Assembly: GCA_030693515.1 (NCBI GenBank)
Contig: JAUYAK010000068.1
Location: 53,106 to 117,105, forward strand
DNA from: Opitutaceae bacterium
GTDB lineage: Bacteria > Verrucomicrobiota > Verrucomicrobiia > Opitutales > Opitutaceae
Direction: 5' to 3'
DNA length: 64,000 bases
The notes under the pieces are model-generated. The model was not told the origin of the DNA and ran no database searches. It saw only the letters and a program-made list of their open reading frames with translations. Both the position numbers and the translations under genes were made by a program. Position 1 is the first letter of the stretch, and every line of letters begins with the position of its first letter. Shown piece by piece: positions 18,656-26,332 of this stretch.

Positions 18656-19123
18656 ATGTCCATGCCCGCCCTCGATCTGAAAATCCCGCCGCTCGTCGTC
18701 ATGGCCTTCGTCGCCGCGCTCATGTGGCTGGGCGCGCAGGCGGTGCCTGCGGCGGATTTTCCGTTGCCCGCCCGAAAAGTCATCGCGCTCGGTTTGGCCG
18801 CAGCGGGCGTCGCCACGGCAGTCGCCGGCGTCGTCTCGTTTCGCCTCGCCAAGACCACCGTCAACCCGCTGAAACCGGAAACCGCGTCCAGCCTCGTGGC
18901 GTCCGGCATCTATCGCGCGACCCGCAATCCGATGTATCTCGGCGCGCTCGTCGTTTTGATCGGCTGGGCCGTCTTTCTCGCGAACGCACTGGCCCTCGTT
19001 CTGGCCGGCACATTCGTTGTTTACCTGAATCGCTTTCAAATTATCCCGGAGGAGAAGGCACTCACGACGCGCTTCGGCCCCGAGTTCGCCGCCTACTGCG
19101 CGAAGGTGCGGCGCTGGCTGTAA
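18656..19123 (+). CDS. Isoprenylcysteine carboxyl methyltransferase family membrane protein
   Basis: A 155-residue protein. An N-terminal helix (PPLVVMAFVAALMWLGAQAV) and two or three further hydrophobic segments are followed by the family signature: LVASGIYRATRNPMYLGAL near residues 79-97 and EEKALTTRFGPEFAAYCAKV near the C-terminus. The ICMT/PEMT-like family methylates lipids or small substrates with S-adenosylmethionine at the membrane; bacterial members linked to metal resistance have no settled substrate. An ATG two codons later (18662) is possible. First gene of the P2 unit. Confidence 0.85.
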   Translation: MSMPALDLKIPPLVVMAFVAALMWLGAQAVPAADFPLPARKVIALGLAAAGVATAVAGVVSFRLAKTTVNPLKPETASSLVASGIYRATRNPMYLGALVVLIGWAVFLANALALVLAGTFVVYLNRFQIIPEEKALTTRFGPEFAAYCAKVRRWL

Positions 19124-19150
19124 CCGGCCACTCCCTCGACCCACACCACC

Positions 19151-19555
19151 ATGGCGCTCCTCATCGGCGTAATTCTCGCATTGGTCTTGGGAATCTTCGG
19201 CAGCGTGGTCGGCTTCGACCGTGACCGGTCCTACTATGCCACCGTGCTGGCGGTGATCGGTTTGCTCTACGGCTTGTGGGCCGTGATGAGCGGCTCCACC
19301 ACCACGCTGCTGCTGGAAAGCATCGGCATCGTCGCCTTCCTGATCATCTCGGTCCTCGGATTCAAAATCAGCCAATGGTTCCTCGTCGCGGGCCTGGCGG
19401 CGCACGGGGTGTATGATTATTTCCACGGCCACCTCTTCACCAATTCCGGCGTGCCCGAGTTCTGGCCGATGTTCTGCGGCAGCTACGACGTCACCGCCGC
19501 CGCCTATCTCGCGTGGCTACTGTGGCGTCGCCGGCTCTCGACCGGCACGAACTGA
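19151..19555 (+). CDS. Small four-helix membrane protein
   Basis: A 134-residue protein with about four transmembrane segments: LLIGVILALVLGIFGSVVGF, YATVLAVIGLLYGLWAV, ESIGIVAFLIISVLGF and VTAAAYLAWLLW. It has a polar HGVYDYFHGHLF loop with three histidines and CGSYD near the last helix. I recognise no named family. It follows the methyltransferase gene by 27 bases in the P2 unit, so it is probably expressed under the same metal signal. Confidence 0.75.
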   Translation: MALLIGVILALVLGIFGSVVGFDRDRSYYATVLAVIGLLYGLWAVMSGSTTTLLLESIGIVAFLIISVLGFKISQWFLVAGLAAHGVYDYFHGHLFTNSGVPEFWPMFCGSYDVTAAAYLAWLLWRRRLSTGTN

Positions 19556-19621
19556 TCGTGCGTCCGTCGCGGACGCGAGCCGCCCACGTGCGGTGCGTTC
19601 GGACGGGTTGGTGACCTCCTT

Positions 19622-19646
19622 GTAAGATCAGTGCGCGGACTCCGTC
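19622..19646 (+). promoter_or_regulatory. ECF-type promoter P3 (GTAAG-N14-TCCGTC)
   Basis: TGTAAGATCA and TCCGTC with the shared spacing. The next start, ATG at 19665, is 18 bases on, the longest leader of the seven. It drives the small ORF and the RND tripartite pump genes, and possibly the sigma factor gene at 25679 by read-through. Confidence 0.72.
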
Positions 19647-19664
19647 TGCCCGGGTGATTCCATC

Positions 19665-19838
19665 ATGAACACCCACTGCTGCTCCACGTCCCGCCCCCGC
19701 GGAACCCACTTCTACCGCCGCCCCTTCGGGGTCTCCCTGCGCTGGCGCCTCGCCATCGCGGCCAACCGCATCCGCCGCCGGTTCCACCCGCGTGCGGCCG
19801 CCACTCAACCGCAACTCGTCAAGCCCCACCTCTCATGA
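19665..19838 (+). CDS. 57-residue Arg-rich small protein ahead of RND pump
   Basis: A short frame from the first ATG after promoter P3 to a TGA whose bases overlap the adaptor ATG (ATGA at 19835-19838). The product starts MNTHCCSTSRPRGTHFYRR and contains RWRLAIAANRIRRRF, so it is strongly basic with a CC pair and several histidines near the N-terminus. There is no signal peptide or membrane helix. Placement between promoter and pump, and the stop/start overlap, suggest a real coupled leader gene or regulatory peptide. No homologue is known to me. Confidence 0.55.
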   Translation: MNTHCCSTSRPRGTHFYRRPFGVSLRWRLAIAANRIRRRFHPRAAATQPQLVKPHLS

Positions 19839-20977
19839 AACATTCGCATCAGCCTCGTCTCTCCGCGCCCTCGCTCTTCGCCGCGCTTTCCTTTCTCGCC
19901 GGAATCGGCCACACGACCGCTGCCAATCCCGCCCAGCCCGAGCCGCCCGCCGTTCCCGTGGTGCGCGCCGAGGCGCAGACCGCGCCCGACAGCCTGCCAT
20001 TCACCGGCCGCATCGAGGCCGCGCAGCGTGTCGAGCTCCGGCCGCGTGTCTCCGGTATGATCGCCGGGATGCACTTCGTCGAAGGCACGCGCATCGCCGC
20101 CGGCACGAAGCTCTTCACGATCGACCCGCGGCCCTATCGCGCGCGCCGTGAGCAAGCCGCCGCCGAGCTCGCGCGGGCCGAGGCGGAGGCGCTTCTCGCC
20201 AGCCAGGAGCTGGCGCGCACGCGCGAGCTCCGCGCCAGTGCCACGGTCTCCGTCGAGGAACTCGAACGCCGGACCGCCACCGCCGCCGCCACGCTGGGCA
20301 GCGCCCTCGCGGCGCGCGCCGTGCTCGCCGCCGCCGACCTCGACCTCGAGTTCACCGAGGTGCGAACACCCATCGCAGGCCGCGTCGGCCGCGCGCTGCT
20401 CACCATCGGAAACCTCGCCGCCGCCGATGCCACGGCGCTCACCACGCTCTTCTCCACCGACGCCATGCGCGTGCGTTTCGCCGTGGATGAGCCGACGTTC
20501 CACCGTCTGCGCGCCGCCGCCGGCTCCCGCCTGGGCGTGCGTATCACGGTCACTGGCCATCCCGGCGCGTCCACCGCGAACGTCGATTACGTCGGCAACG
20601 CCATCGATCCCGCCACCGGCACCGCCGAGGTGCGCGCCACCGTGGCCGGCCCGGCCGATCACCTGGCCGACGGCATGTTCGCACGGGTCGAACTTCAGTT
20701 GCCCGCCGCACAGACGAGTGTGCTCGTGCCCGAAACCGCGCTCGGCGCCGAGCAGGGCAGCCGCTACGTCCTTGTCGCCGATGCCGCCGGAAAAATCGTC
20801 CAGCGCCGCGTGACCCTCGGGCAACGCGTCGGCTCGCAGCGCGCCATCATGTCCGGCGTCTCAGCGGGCGAAAGCGTCGTCACCGCCGGGCTCCAGTTCC
20901 TCCGGCCAGGCATGACCATCAAGCCGCTCACCACACCCGCCGCTGAGCGCGCCCAGCTCGCGCCGGGCCAGGAGTGA
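19835..20977 (+). CDS. RND efflux periplasmic adaptor (MexE/AcrA type)
   Basis: A 380-residue membrane fusion protein with a signal peptide region (LFAALSFLAGIGHTTA). Family blocks are in order: LPFTGRIEAAQRVELRPRVSGMI, FVEGTRIAAGTKLFTIDPRPY (lipoyl half), a helical hairpin rich in Glu/Ala/Arg, TEVRTPIAGRVGRALLTIGNL, then beta-barrel (VRATVAGPADHLADGMFARV). It connects the permease at 21006 to the outer-membrane channel at 24193. Translation is probably coupled to the upstream small ORF by ATGA overlap. Confidence 0.92.
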   Translation: MKHSHQPRLSAPSLFAALSFLAGIGHTTAANPAQPEPPAVPVVRAEAQTAPDSLPFTGRIEAAQRVELRPRVSGMIAGMHFVEGTRIAAGTKLFTIDPRPYRARREQAAAELARAEAEALLASQELARTRELRASATVSVEELERRTATAAATLGSALAARAVLAAADLDLEFTEVRTPIAGRVGRALLTIGNLAAADATALTTLFSTDAMRVRFAVDEPTFHRLRAAAGSRLGVRITVTGHPGASTANVDYVGNAIDPATGTAEVRATVAGPADHLADGMFARVELQLPAAQTSVLVPETALGAEQGSRYVLVADAAGKIVQRRVTLGQRVGSQRAIMSGVSAGESVVTAGLQFLRPGMTIKPLTTPAAERAQLAPGQE

Positions 20978-21005
20978 CATCCGGGATCCGTCTGCCTACC
21001 CCGCC

Positions 21006-24000
21006 ATGAACTTCACCGACTTCTTCATCCGCCGCCCGATCTTCGCGATCGTGCTTTCGATCCTCATTGTGGTGGCCGGCGCGCTTGCGCTTTTCCGGCT
21101 GCCGTTGAGCGAGTATCCGCGCGTTGCGCCGACCACCGTCGCCGTGCGCGCCACCTACCCCGGTGCCAGCCCCGAGACCATCGCCTCGACCGTCGCCGCG
21201 CCGCTGGAGCAGGAAATCAACGGCGTGCCGGGCATGCTCTACGCGAGTTCGCAGGCCGACGCGGCCGGCCGCATGACGCTCACCGTCACCTTCGCCGAAA
21301 ACGTCGAGCCCGATCTCGCGCAGATCAACGTCCAAAATCGCGTCGCCCGCGCTCTCCCACGCCTGCCGGCCGAGGTTCAGGCCCTCGGTGTCGTCACCGA
21401 GAAGACCTCGCCCGACATGCTCATGGTGGTGCATCTCGTCTCGCCAGACGGTCGGTTCGACGCGCTCCACCTCACGAACTTCGCCCTCCTCTCCGTGCGC
21501 GACGAACTCCAGCGCCTCCCCGGCGTCGGCGATGTCTACGCGTGGGGTGCGGGCGAATATGCCATGCGCGTCTGGCTCGATCCGGCGAAACTCGCCGCGC
21601 GCGAACTCACCTCGGGCGATATCATCGCGGCCATCCGCGAGCAAAACGTCCAGGTCGCCGCTGGTGCGCTCGGCGAGAGCCCGCAGGGCGGCGCGCCGTT
21701 CCAGGTTTCGCTCAAGGCTCCGTCGCGCCTCGCCAGCACGGAGGAATTCGCCGACATCGTCGTGAAATCCGGCACCGACGGCCGGCTCACGCGCCTCCGC
21801 GACGTCGCCCGCGTGGAACTCGGCGCCAGCAGCTACGCGCTCCGCAGCCTCCTCGACAACCGCGAGGCCACCGGCATCCAGATCAACCAGGCGCCCGGCG
21901 CCAGCGCCCTCGCGGTGTCCGCGGCCGTCCGCGCGAAGATGGCCGAACTCAAGCGCTCGTTTCCCGAGGGCATCGACTACCGCATCGCCTACGACCCGAC
22001 GATCTTCGTGCGCGCTTCGCTGCGTTCCGTGATTGTCACGCTCTTCGAGGCCGTCGCGCTCGTCGTTATCGTCGTCGTCCTGTTTCTCCAGTCGTGGCGC
22101 GCCTCGCTGATCCCGCTCGCCGCCGTGCCTGTCTCGATCATCGGCACCTTTGCCGCGATGCATGCGCTGGGCTTCTCGCTCAACACGCTCTCGCTCTTCG
22201 GCCTCGTCCTCGCGATCGGCATCGTGGTGGACGACGCGATTGTCGTCGTCGAAAACGTCGAGCGCCACCTCGCCCGCGGGATTGACCGCGTCGAGGCAGC
22301 GCGGCTCGCCATGCGCGAAGTCACCGGCCCCATCCTCGCTACGATGTTCGTGCTGGTCGCGGTGTTTGTGCCCACGGCTTTCCTCAGCGGCCTGAGCGGA
22401 CAGTTCTACCGCCAATTCGCCCTCACGATCGCGATCTCCACGGTTATCTCGGCGATCAACTCCCTCACGCTCAGCCCCGCGCTGGCCGCCACGATCCTGC
22501 GCCCGCACGCCGCGGCTGGCACCGCGCCGCGCGGTCTGTTCGCGCGGCTCGCCGCCGGTTTCTTTGGGCCGTTCAATCGCTTCATCGAACGCACCACGGG
22601 CCGCTACGTCGGCGGCGTGCGCCGCTTCCTCCGCGTCGGCGCGCTCGGCGGCGGGCTCTATCTCGCGCTCGGCGCCCTCACGTGGTTCGGATTTGCGAAG
22701 ACGCCCCTCGGTTTCGTGCCCGCGCAGGACAAATATTACCTCGTCGGCATCGTGCAGCTCCCCGACGGCGCTTCGCTCGATCGCACCGAGGCCTCCGTGC
22801 GCCAGGTCACCGACCTCCTGCTTGCCGAGCCCGGCGTCGAGACCGTGGTGGCGTTTCCCGGCCTGTCCATCTCGGGCTTTGCCAACCTGCCGAACGCCGG
22901 CGTCGTTTTCGCCATCCTCGATCCGTTCGAGCAACGCCGCTCACCCGAGCTCTCCGCCGGCGCGATCGCCGGCCGGATCAACCCGAAGCTCAGCGCCGTG
23001 CGCGATGGTTTCTCGGCCATTTTCCCGCCGCCGCCTGTGCCCGGCCTCGGCGCCATCGGCGGCTTCAAGCTTCAGGTGCAGGACCGCGGCAGCCAGGGCT
23101 ACGCCGCGCTCAACGCCGCGACGGAAAAGCTCCTCGCCGCCGCGCGGCAACGCCCCGAGTTGACCGGCCTCTTCACCAGCTTCCAAGTCAACGCCCCGCA
23201 GCTCCGCCTCGACGTCGATCGCGACAAGGCCAAGTCCCACCACCTCGCGCTCGCCGACGTGTATCAGGCGCTCCAGGCCAACCTCGGCTCCTACTACATC
23301 AACGACCTCACGCTCTTCGGCCGCAGCTACCGCGTTTTTGTGCAGTCCGATGCGCCGTTCCGCACCGACGAATCCGCGCTGCGCCTCCTGCAGGCGCGCA
23401 ACGCCGGCGGCCAGCTCGTGCCGCTCGCCACCGTCGTCAGCACCGACTACACGACCGGCCCCGACCGCGTGATCCGTTACAACGCGTTTCCGTCGGCCGA
23501 CATCAACGGCAACGCCGCTCCCGGCGTCAGCTCGGGCCAGGCCGTCGCGCTCATGGAGCAGCTCGCCCGCGAGCACCTGCCGGCCGGCTTCACCTTCGAG
23601 TGGACCGACCTCACCTACCAGCAGAAGCTCGCCGGTTCGAGCGCGGCGTGGGTTTTCACGCTCTGCGTGCTGTTCGCCTATCTGATTCTCGCCGCGCAAT
23701 ACAACAGTTGGACGCTGCCGCTCGCCGTCATCCTCATCGTCCCGCTCACACTGCTCAGCGCCCTCGTCGGCGTCTGGCTTACCGGCGGCGACAACAACCT
23801 TTTCACGCAGATTGCGTTGATCGTCCTCGTGGGCCTCGCGAGCAAGAACGCCATTCTGATCGTCGAGTTCGCGTGGGAACGCGAACAGGAGGGCGCCACG
23901 CCGCTCGCCGCCGTGCTTGAGGCCGCCCGCCTCCGCCTCCGCCCGATCGTAATGACCTCGCTCGCGTTCATCGTCGGAGTCGTGCCGCTCGTGTTCGCGG

Positions 24001-24200
24001 CCGGCGCCGGCTCCGAGATGCGCCATGCGATGGGCGTCGCCGTGTTCTCCGGCATGCTCGGCGTCACGCTCTTCGGCCTGTTTCTCACGCCGCTCTTCTA
24101 CGTCGCGCTTCGCCGGCTGGTCCCTGGTCGCGCGGCGCATATCGCACCCGCCCCATTCACTTCCTCCACCCTCAATCCGGAGACTCCCAACCATGTCTAA
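21006..24200 (+). CDS. HAE1-family RND multidrug efflux permease
   Basis: A 1064-residue protein, AcrB/MexF-like. The N-terminus NFTDFFIRRPIFAIVLSIL, PLSEYPRVAPTTVAVRATYPGA and the TM4 proton-relay segment AIGIVVDDAIVVVENVER (adjacent aspartates) are diagnostic. The end has LVGLASKNAILIVEFAWE. The HAE1 group exports hydrophobic and amphiphilic compounds rather than metals. Its placement behind a promoter shared with the copper genes suggests it is induced by the same stress. It overlaps the next gene by 8 bases. Confidence 0.95.
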   Translation: MNFTDFFIRRPIFAIVLSILIVVAGALALFRLPLSEYPRVAPTTVAVRATYPGASPETIASTVAAPLEQEINGVPGMLYASSQADAAGRMTLTVTFAENVEPDLAQINVQNRVARALPRLPAEVQALGVVTEKTSPDMLMVVHLVSPDGRFDALHLTNFALLSVRDELQRLPGVGDVYAWGAGEYAMRVWLDPAKLAARELTSGDIIAAIREQNVQVAAGALGESPQGGAPFQVSLKAPSRLASTEEFADIVVKSGTDGRLTRLRDVARVELGASSYALRSLLDNREATGIQINQAPGASALAVSAAVRAKMAELKRSFPEGIDYRIAYDPTIFVRASLRSVIVTLFEAVALVVIVVVLFLQSWRASLIPLAAVPVSIIGTFAAMHALGFSLNTLSLFGLVLAIGIVVDDAIVVVENVERHLARGIDRVEAARLAMREVTGPILATMFVLVAVFVPTAFLSGLSGQFYRQFALTIAISTVISAINSLTLSPALAATILRPHAAAGTAPRGLFARLAAGFFGPFNRFIERTTGRYVGGVRRFLRVGALGGGLYLALGALTWFGFAKTPLGFVPAQDKYYLVGIVQLPDGASLDRTEASVRQVTDLLLAEPGVETVVAFPGLSISGFANLPNAGVVFAILDPFEQRRSPELSAGAIAGRINPKLSAVRDGFSAIFPPPPVPGLGAIGGFKLQVQDRGSQGYAALNAATEKLLAAARQRPELTGLFTSFQVNAPQLRLDVDRDKAKSHHLALADVYQALQANLGSYYINDLTLFGRSYRVFVQSDAPFRTDESALRLLQARNAGGQLVPLATVVSTDYTTGPDRVIRYNAFPSADINGNAAPGVSSGQAVALMEQLAREHLPAGFTFEWTDLTYQQKLAGSSAAWVFTLCVLFAYLILAAQYNSWTLPLAVILIVPLTLLSALVGVWLTGGDNNLFTQIALIVLVGLASKNAILIVEFAWEREQEGATPLAAVLEAARLRLRPIVMTSLAFIVGVVPLVFAAGAGSEMRHAMGVAVFSGMLGVTLFGLFLTPLFYVALRRLVPGRAAHIAPAPFTSSTLNPETPNHV

Positions 24201-25578
24201 GCTCACCCGTCTTGTTCCCCTCGCCCTCACCACGTTCCTCGCCGGCTGCGCGGTCGGACCCAACTACGTCGCCCCCACGCCCGCCGCCGTCACGCGCTTC
24301 AGCGCGTCGACTGCCGCGCCCGTCACCACCAGCCCGCCGCCTACGCAATGGTGGTCTCACTTCCACGACCCCGTGCTCAACCAGCTCGTGACCGACGCTC
24401 TCGCGCGCAATCACGAGCTCCGCCTCGCGCACGCGCGCCTCGCCGAGGCCCGCGCCCTGCGCCGCGGATCGCTCTGGGATTTCGCGCCCACGGGCTCCGC
24501 CGACGCCATGGTGCAGCGCGGTCGCCCCAGCGAAACCGAAACGCGCACCGTTACGCCGCCCGTCAGCGAAACGTGGTCCGCCGGTTTCGACGCCTCCTGG
24601 GAACTCGATCTCTTCGGCCGCACGCGCCGCCGCACCGAGGTCGCCACCGCCGAAGTCGGCGCCACCGCGGCCATGCTGCGCGACGTGCAGGTCGCCGTGA
24701 TCGCCGAAGTCGCCGCCAGCTACTTTGCGCTCCGGGGCTCCGAAGGATCCTTCATGCTCGTCCGTGAGCAACTCGTGCTTCTCCGCGAAAGCCACGCGCT
24801 CACGGAACTCCGCGTCGCCGCCGGTCGCGGCACTCCGCTCGATACCGCGCGCACCGAATCGCTGCTGCGGGAAACCGAGGCGCTGCTGCCTCTGCTCGAG
24901 CGCGACTCGCACACACAACGCCATCGCCTCGCCGTTCTCCTCGGCCGCACTCCCGGCGATCTCGACCTCGCGCCCGCGTCGCTCACATCCGCGCCGACCG
25001 ACGCCGTCGCGATCGGCTCGCCAGCCGACCTGCTCCGCCGCCGCCCCGACGTGCAACACGCCGAGCGCACCCTCGCCGCCGCCACCTCGCACATCGGCGT
25101 GAGCACCGCCGCACTCTTCCCCGCGGTCAGCCTCAACGGCGTGTTCCGTTTTGTCGGCCTAAGTTCCTCCGACCTCGGCGACGCCGGCACCCGCAGTTGG
25201 GCCGTCGCGCCGACGCTCCAATGGCACGTGCTCGACTACGGCCGGCTCCGCGCCCAGCTCACAGCGAGCCGCGCCCGCGCCGACGGTGCGCTCGCCCACT
25301 ACGAGGCCACCGTTCTGCGTGCGCTTGAGGATACCGAGAACGCTCTCGCCCGCTATCGCGCCGCACTCGCCCGCGGCGACTCGCTCGACGCCCGCCGCGC
25401 CGCCGCCGACCGCGCCCGCACGCTCGCCCTCCGCCAATACGAAGCGGGCGCCACCGATCCGCTCGCCCGCCTCGACGCCGAACGCACTGCGCTCGCCGCC
25501 GGTCGCGACGCCCTCTCCGCCCACACCGAGCGCCACCTCGCCCTTGTCGCCCTCTATAAAGCCCTCGGCGGCACGTGA
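24193..25578 (+). CDS. NodT-family outer-membrane efflux lipoprotein
   Basis: A 461-residue protein starting at the ATG 24193 that overlaps the permease stop. The signal LVPLALTTFLAGCAVGPNY has a lipobox ending at Cys20, as in OprM/NodT channels. The two long helical repeats (NQLVTDALARNHELRLAHARLAEAR, LRVAAGRGTPLDTARTESLL) and RRRPDVQHAERTLAAAT are family hallmarks. It provides the outer-membrane channel for the RND pump, and perhaps also for CusBA, which lacks its own channel gene here. Confidence 0.93.
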   Translation: MSKLTRLVPLALTTFLAGCAVGPNYVAPTPAAVTRFSASTAAPVTTSPPPTQWWSHFHDPVLNQLVTDALARNHELRLAHARLAEARALRRGSLWDFAPTGSADAMVQRGRPSETETRTVTPPVSETWSAGFDASWELDLFGRTRRRTEVATAEVGATAAMLRDVQVAVIAEVAASYFALRGSEGSFMLVREQLVLLRESHALTELRVAAGRGTPLDTARTESLLRETEALLPLLERDSHTQRHRLAVLLGRTPGDLDLAPASLTSAPTDAVAIGSPADLLRRRPDVQHAERTLAAATSHIGVSTAALFPAVSLNGVFRFVGLSSSDLGDAGTRSWAVAPTLQWHVLDYGRLRAQLTASRARADGALAHYEATVLRALEDTENALARYRAALARGDSLDARRAAADRARTLALRQYEAGATDPLARLDAERTALAAGRDALSAHTERHLALVALYKALGGT

Positions 25579-25678
25579 CCGTCATAACCGTCGCCGGGAG
25601 GGGGCCACGTAATACGGGATACTTCCGAAGTGCGACGCGGTGCTTTACTGGCTCGAAATCGCGGCTATATTCGGCCGC

Positions 25679-26221
25679 ATGTCCCAGCCTGCCTCGTCCG
25701 AGGTCACGTCTGCGCTGCTCGCGCACCGCAGTGCCTTCAAGGCGTTCCTCGTCGCGCGCGTTGGCAGCGACGCCGACGCCGAGGATCTCCTCCAAAACGG
25801 ACTCATCAAGGCGCTCCGGCACGCCGACGAATTAAAGGACGGCGAGAAGAGCGTCGCGTGGTTCTATCAGATTCTCCGCAACACGATCATCGATCATGGC
25901 CGCAGCCGCACGGCTGCCCGCCAGCGTGACGATGCTTGGGCGGCCGACGCGGTCACGCTCGCCGACGACGCGGAGGCCGAGCGCGTGTTGTGCAGCTGCT
26001 TCGAAAATCTCCTGCCGTCGCTCAAGCCGGCCCACGCCGATCTGCTCCGCCGCGTCGATCTCGAGGGTCATTCGGTGTCGGCCACGGCGCTCGCGCTGGG
26101 CCTGACCGCCAACCATGCCAGCGTCACCCTCCACCGCGCCCGCGCGGAATTGCGCAAGAAGCTCCAGGAATTCTGCGGCTCGTGCGCCGACGGCGCGTGC
26201 CTCGACTGCGACTGCGCTTAA
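25679..26221 (+). CDS. CorE-like ECF sigma factor with Cys-rich metal-sensing tail
   Basis: I chose the ATG at 25679 (MSQPASSEV, 180 residues); a GTG at 25640 would add 13 residues with no family support. Sigma region 2 covers about 15-80 (DAEDLLQNGLIKAL, WFYQILRNTIIDHGRSR). Region 4 covers about 108-163 (LLRRVDLEGHSVSATALALG, then ASVTLHRARAELRKKL). Two features set it apart: a CSC motif at 105-107 in the linker and a C-terminal cluster with cysteines at 166, 169, 174, 177 and 179. This combination marks the CorE (ECF44) group, in which the Cys domain binds copper or other metals and switches the sigma factor without an anti-sigma protein. It sits between two copper efflux units and is the obvious reader of the seven P sites. 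Confidence 0.88.
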   Translation: MSQPASSEVTSALLAHRSAFKAFLVARVGSDADAEDLLQNGLIKALRHADELKDGEKSVAWFYQILRNTIIDHGRSRTAARQRDDAWAADAVTLADDAEAERVLCSCFENLLPSLKPAHADLLRRVDLEGHSVSATALALGLTANHASVTLHRARAELRKKLQEFCGSCADGACLDCDCA

Positions 26222-26297
26222 GCCGCCAGCCGGTCTTGCTGCACCTCTTTCCCGACAATTGAGCGGCGCCCGGGCCGATCGCATCGAATCGGGGTCC

Positions 26298-26322
26298 GTA
26301 AGATTTGCGCACCCGCTCCGTC
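26298..26322 (+). promoter_or_regulatory. ECF-type promoter P4 (GTAAG-N14-TCCGTC)
   Basis: CGTAAGATTT and TCCGTC with the shared spacing. The ATG of the copper ATPase at 26333 follows after 10 bases. It lies 76 bases after the sigma factor stop, so the ATPase unit has its own promoter. Confidence 0.75.
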
Positions 26323-26332
26323 TCCTCGGCAT

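Noticed and set aside
19622..19646. P sites as dyad operators for a CueR- or CsoR-type repressor
   Set aside because: Neither box is palindromic and the two boxes are not inverted copies of each other, so a two-box promoter fits better.
25605..25630. Possible eighth P-type site upstream of the sigma gene (GTAATACGGG ... TTCCGAAG)
   Set aside because: The upstream box is GTAAT, not GTAAG, the downstream box is TCCGAA, and the spacing is about four bases too short.
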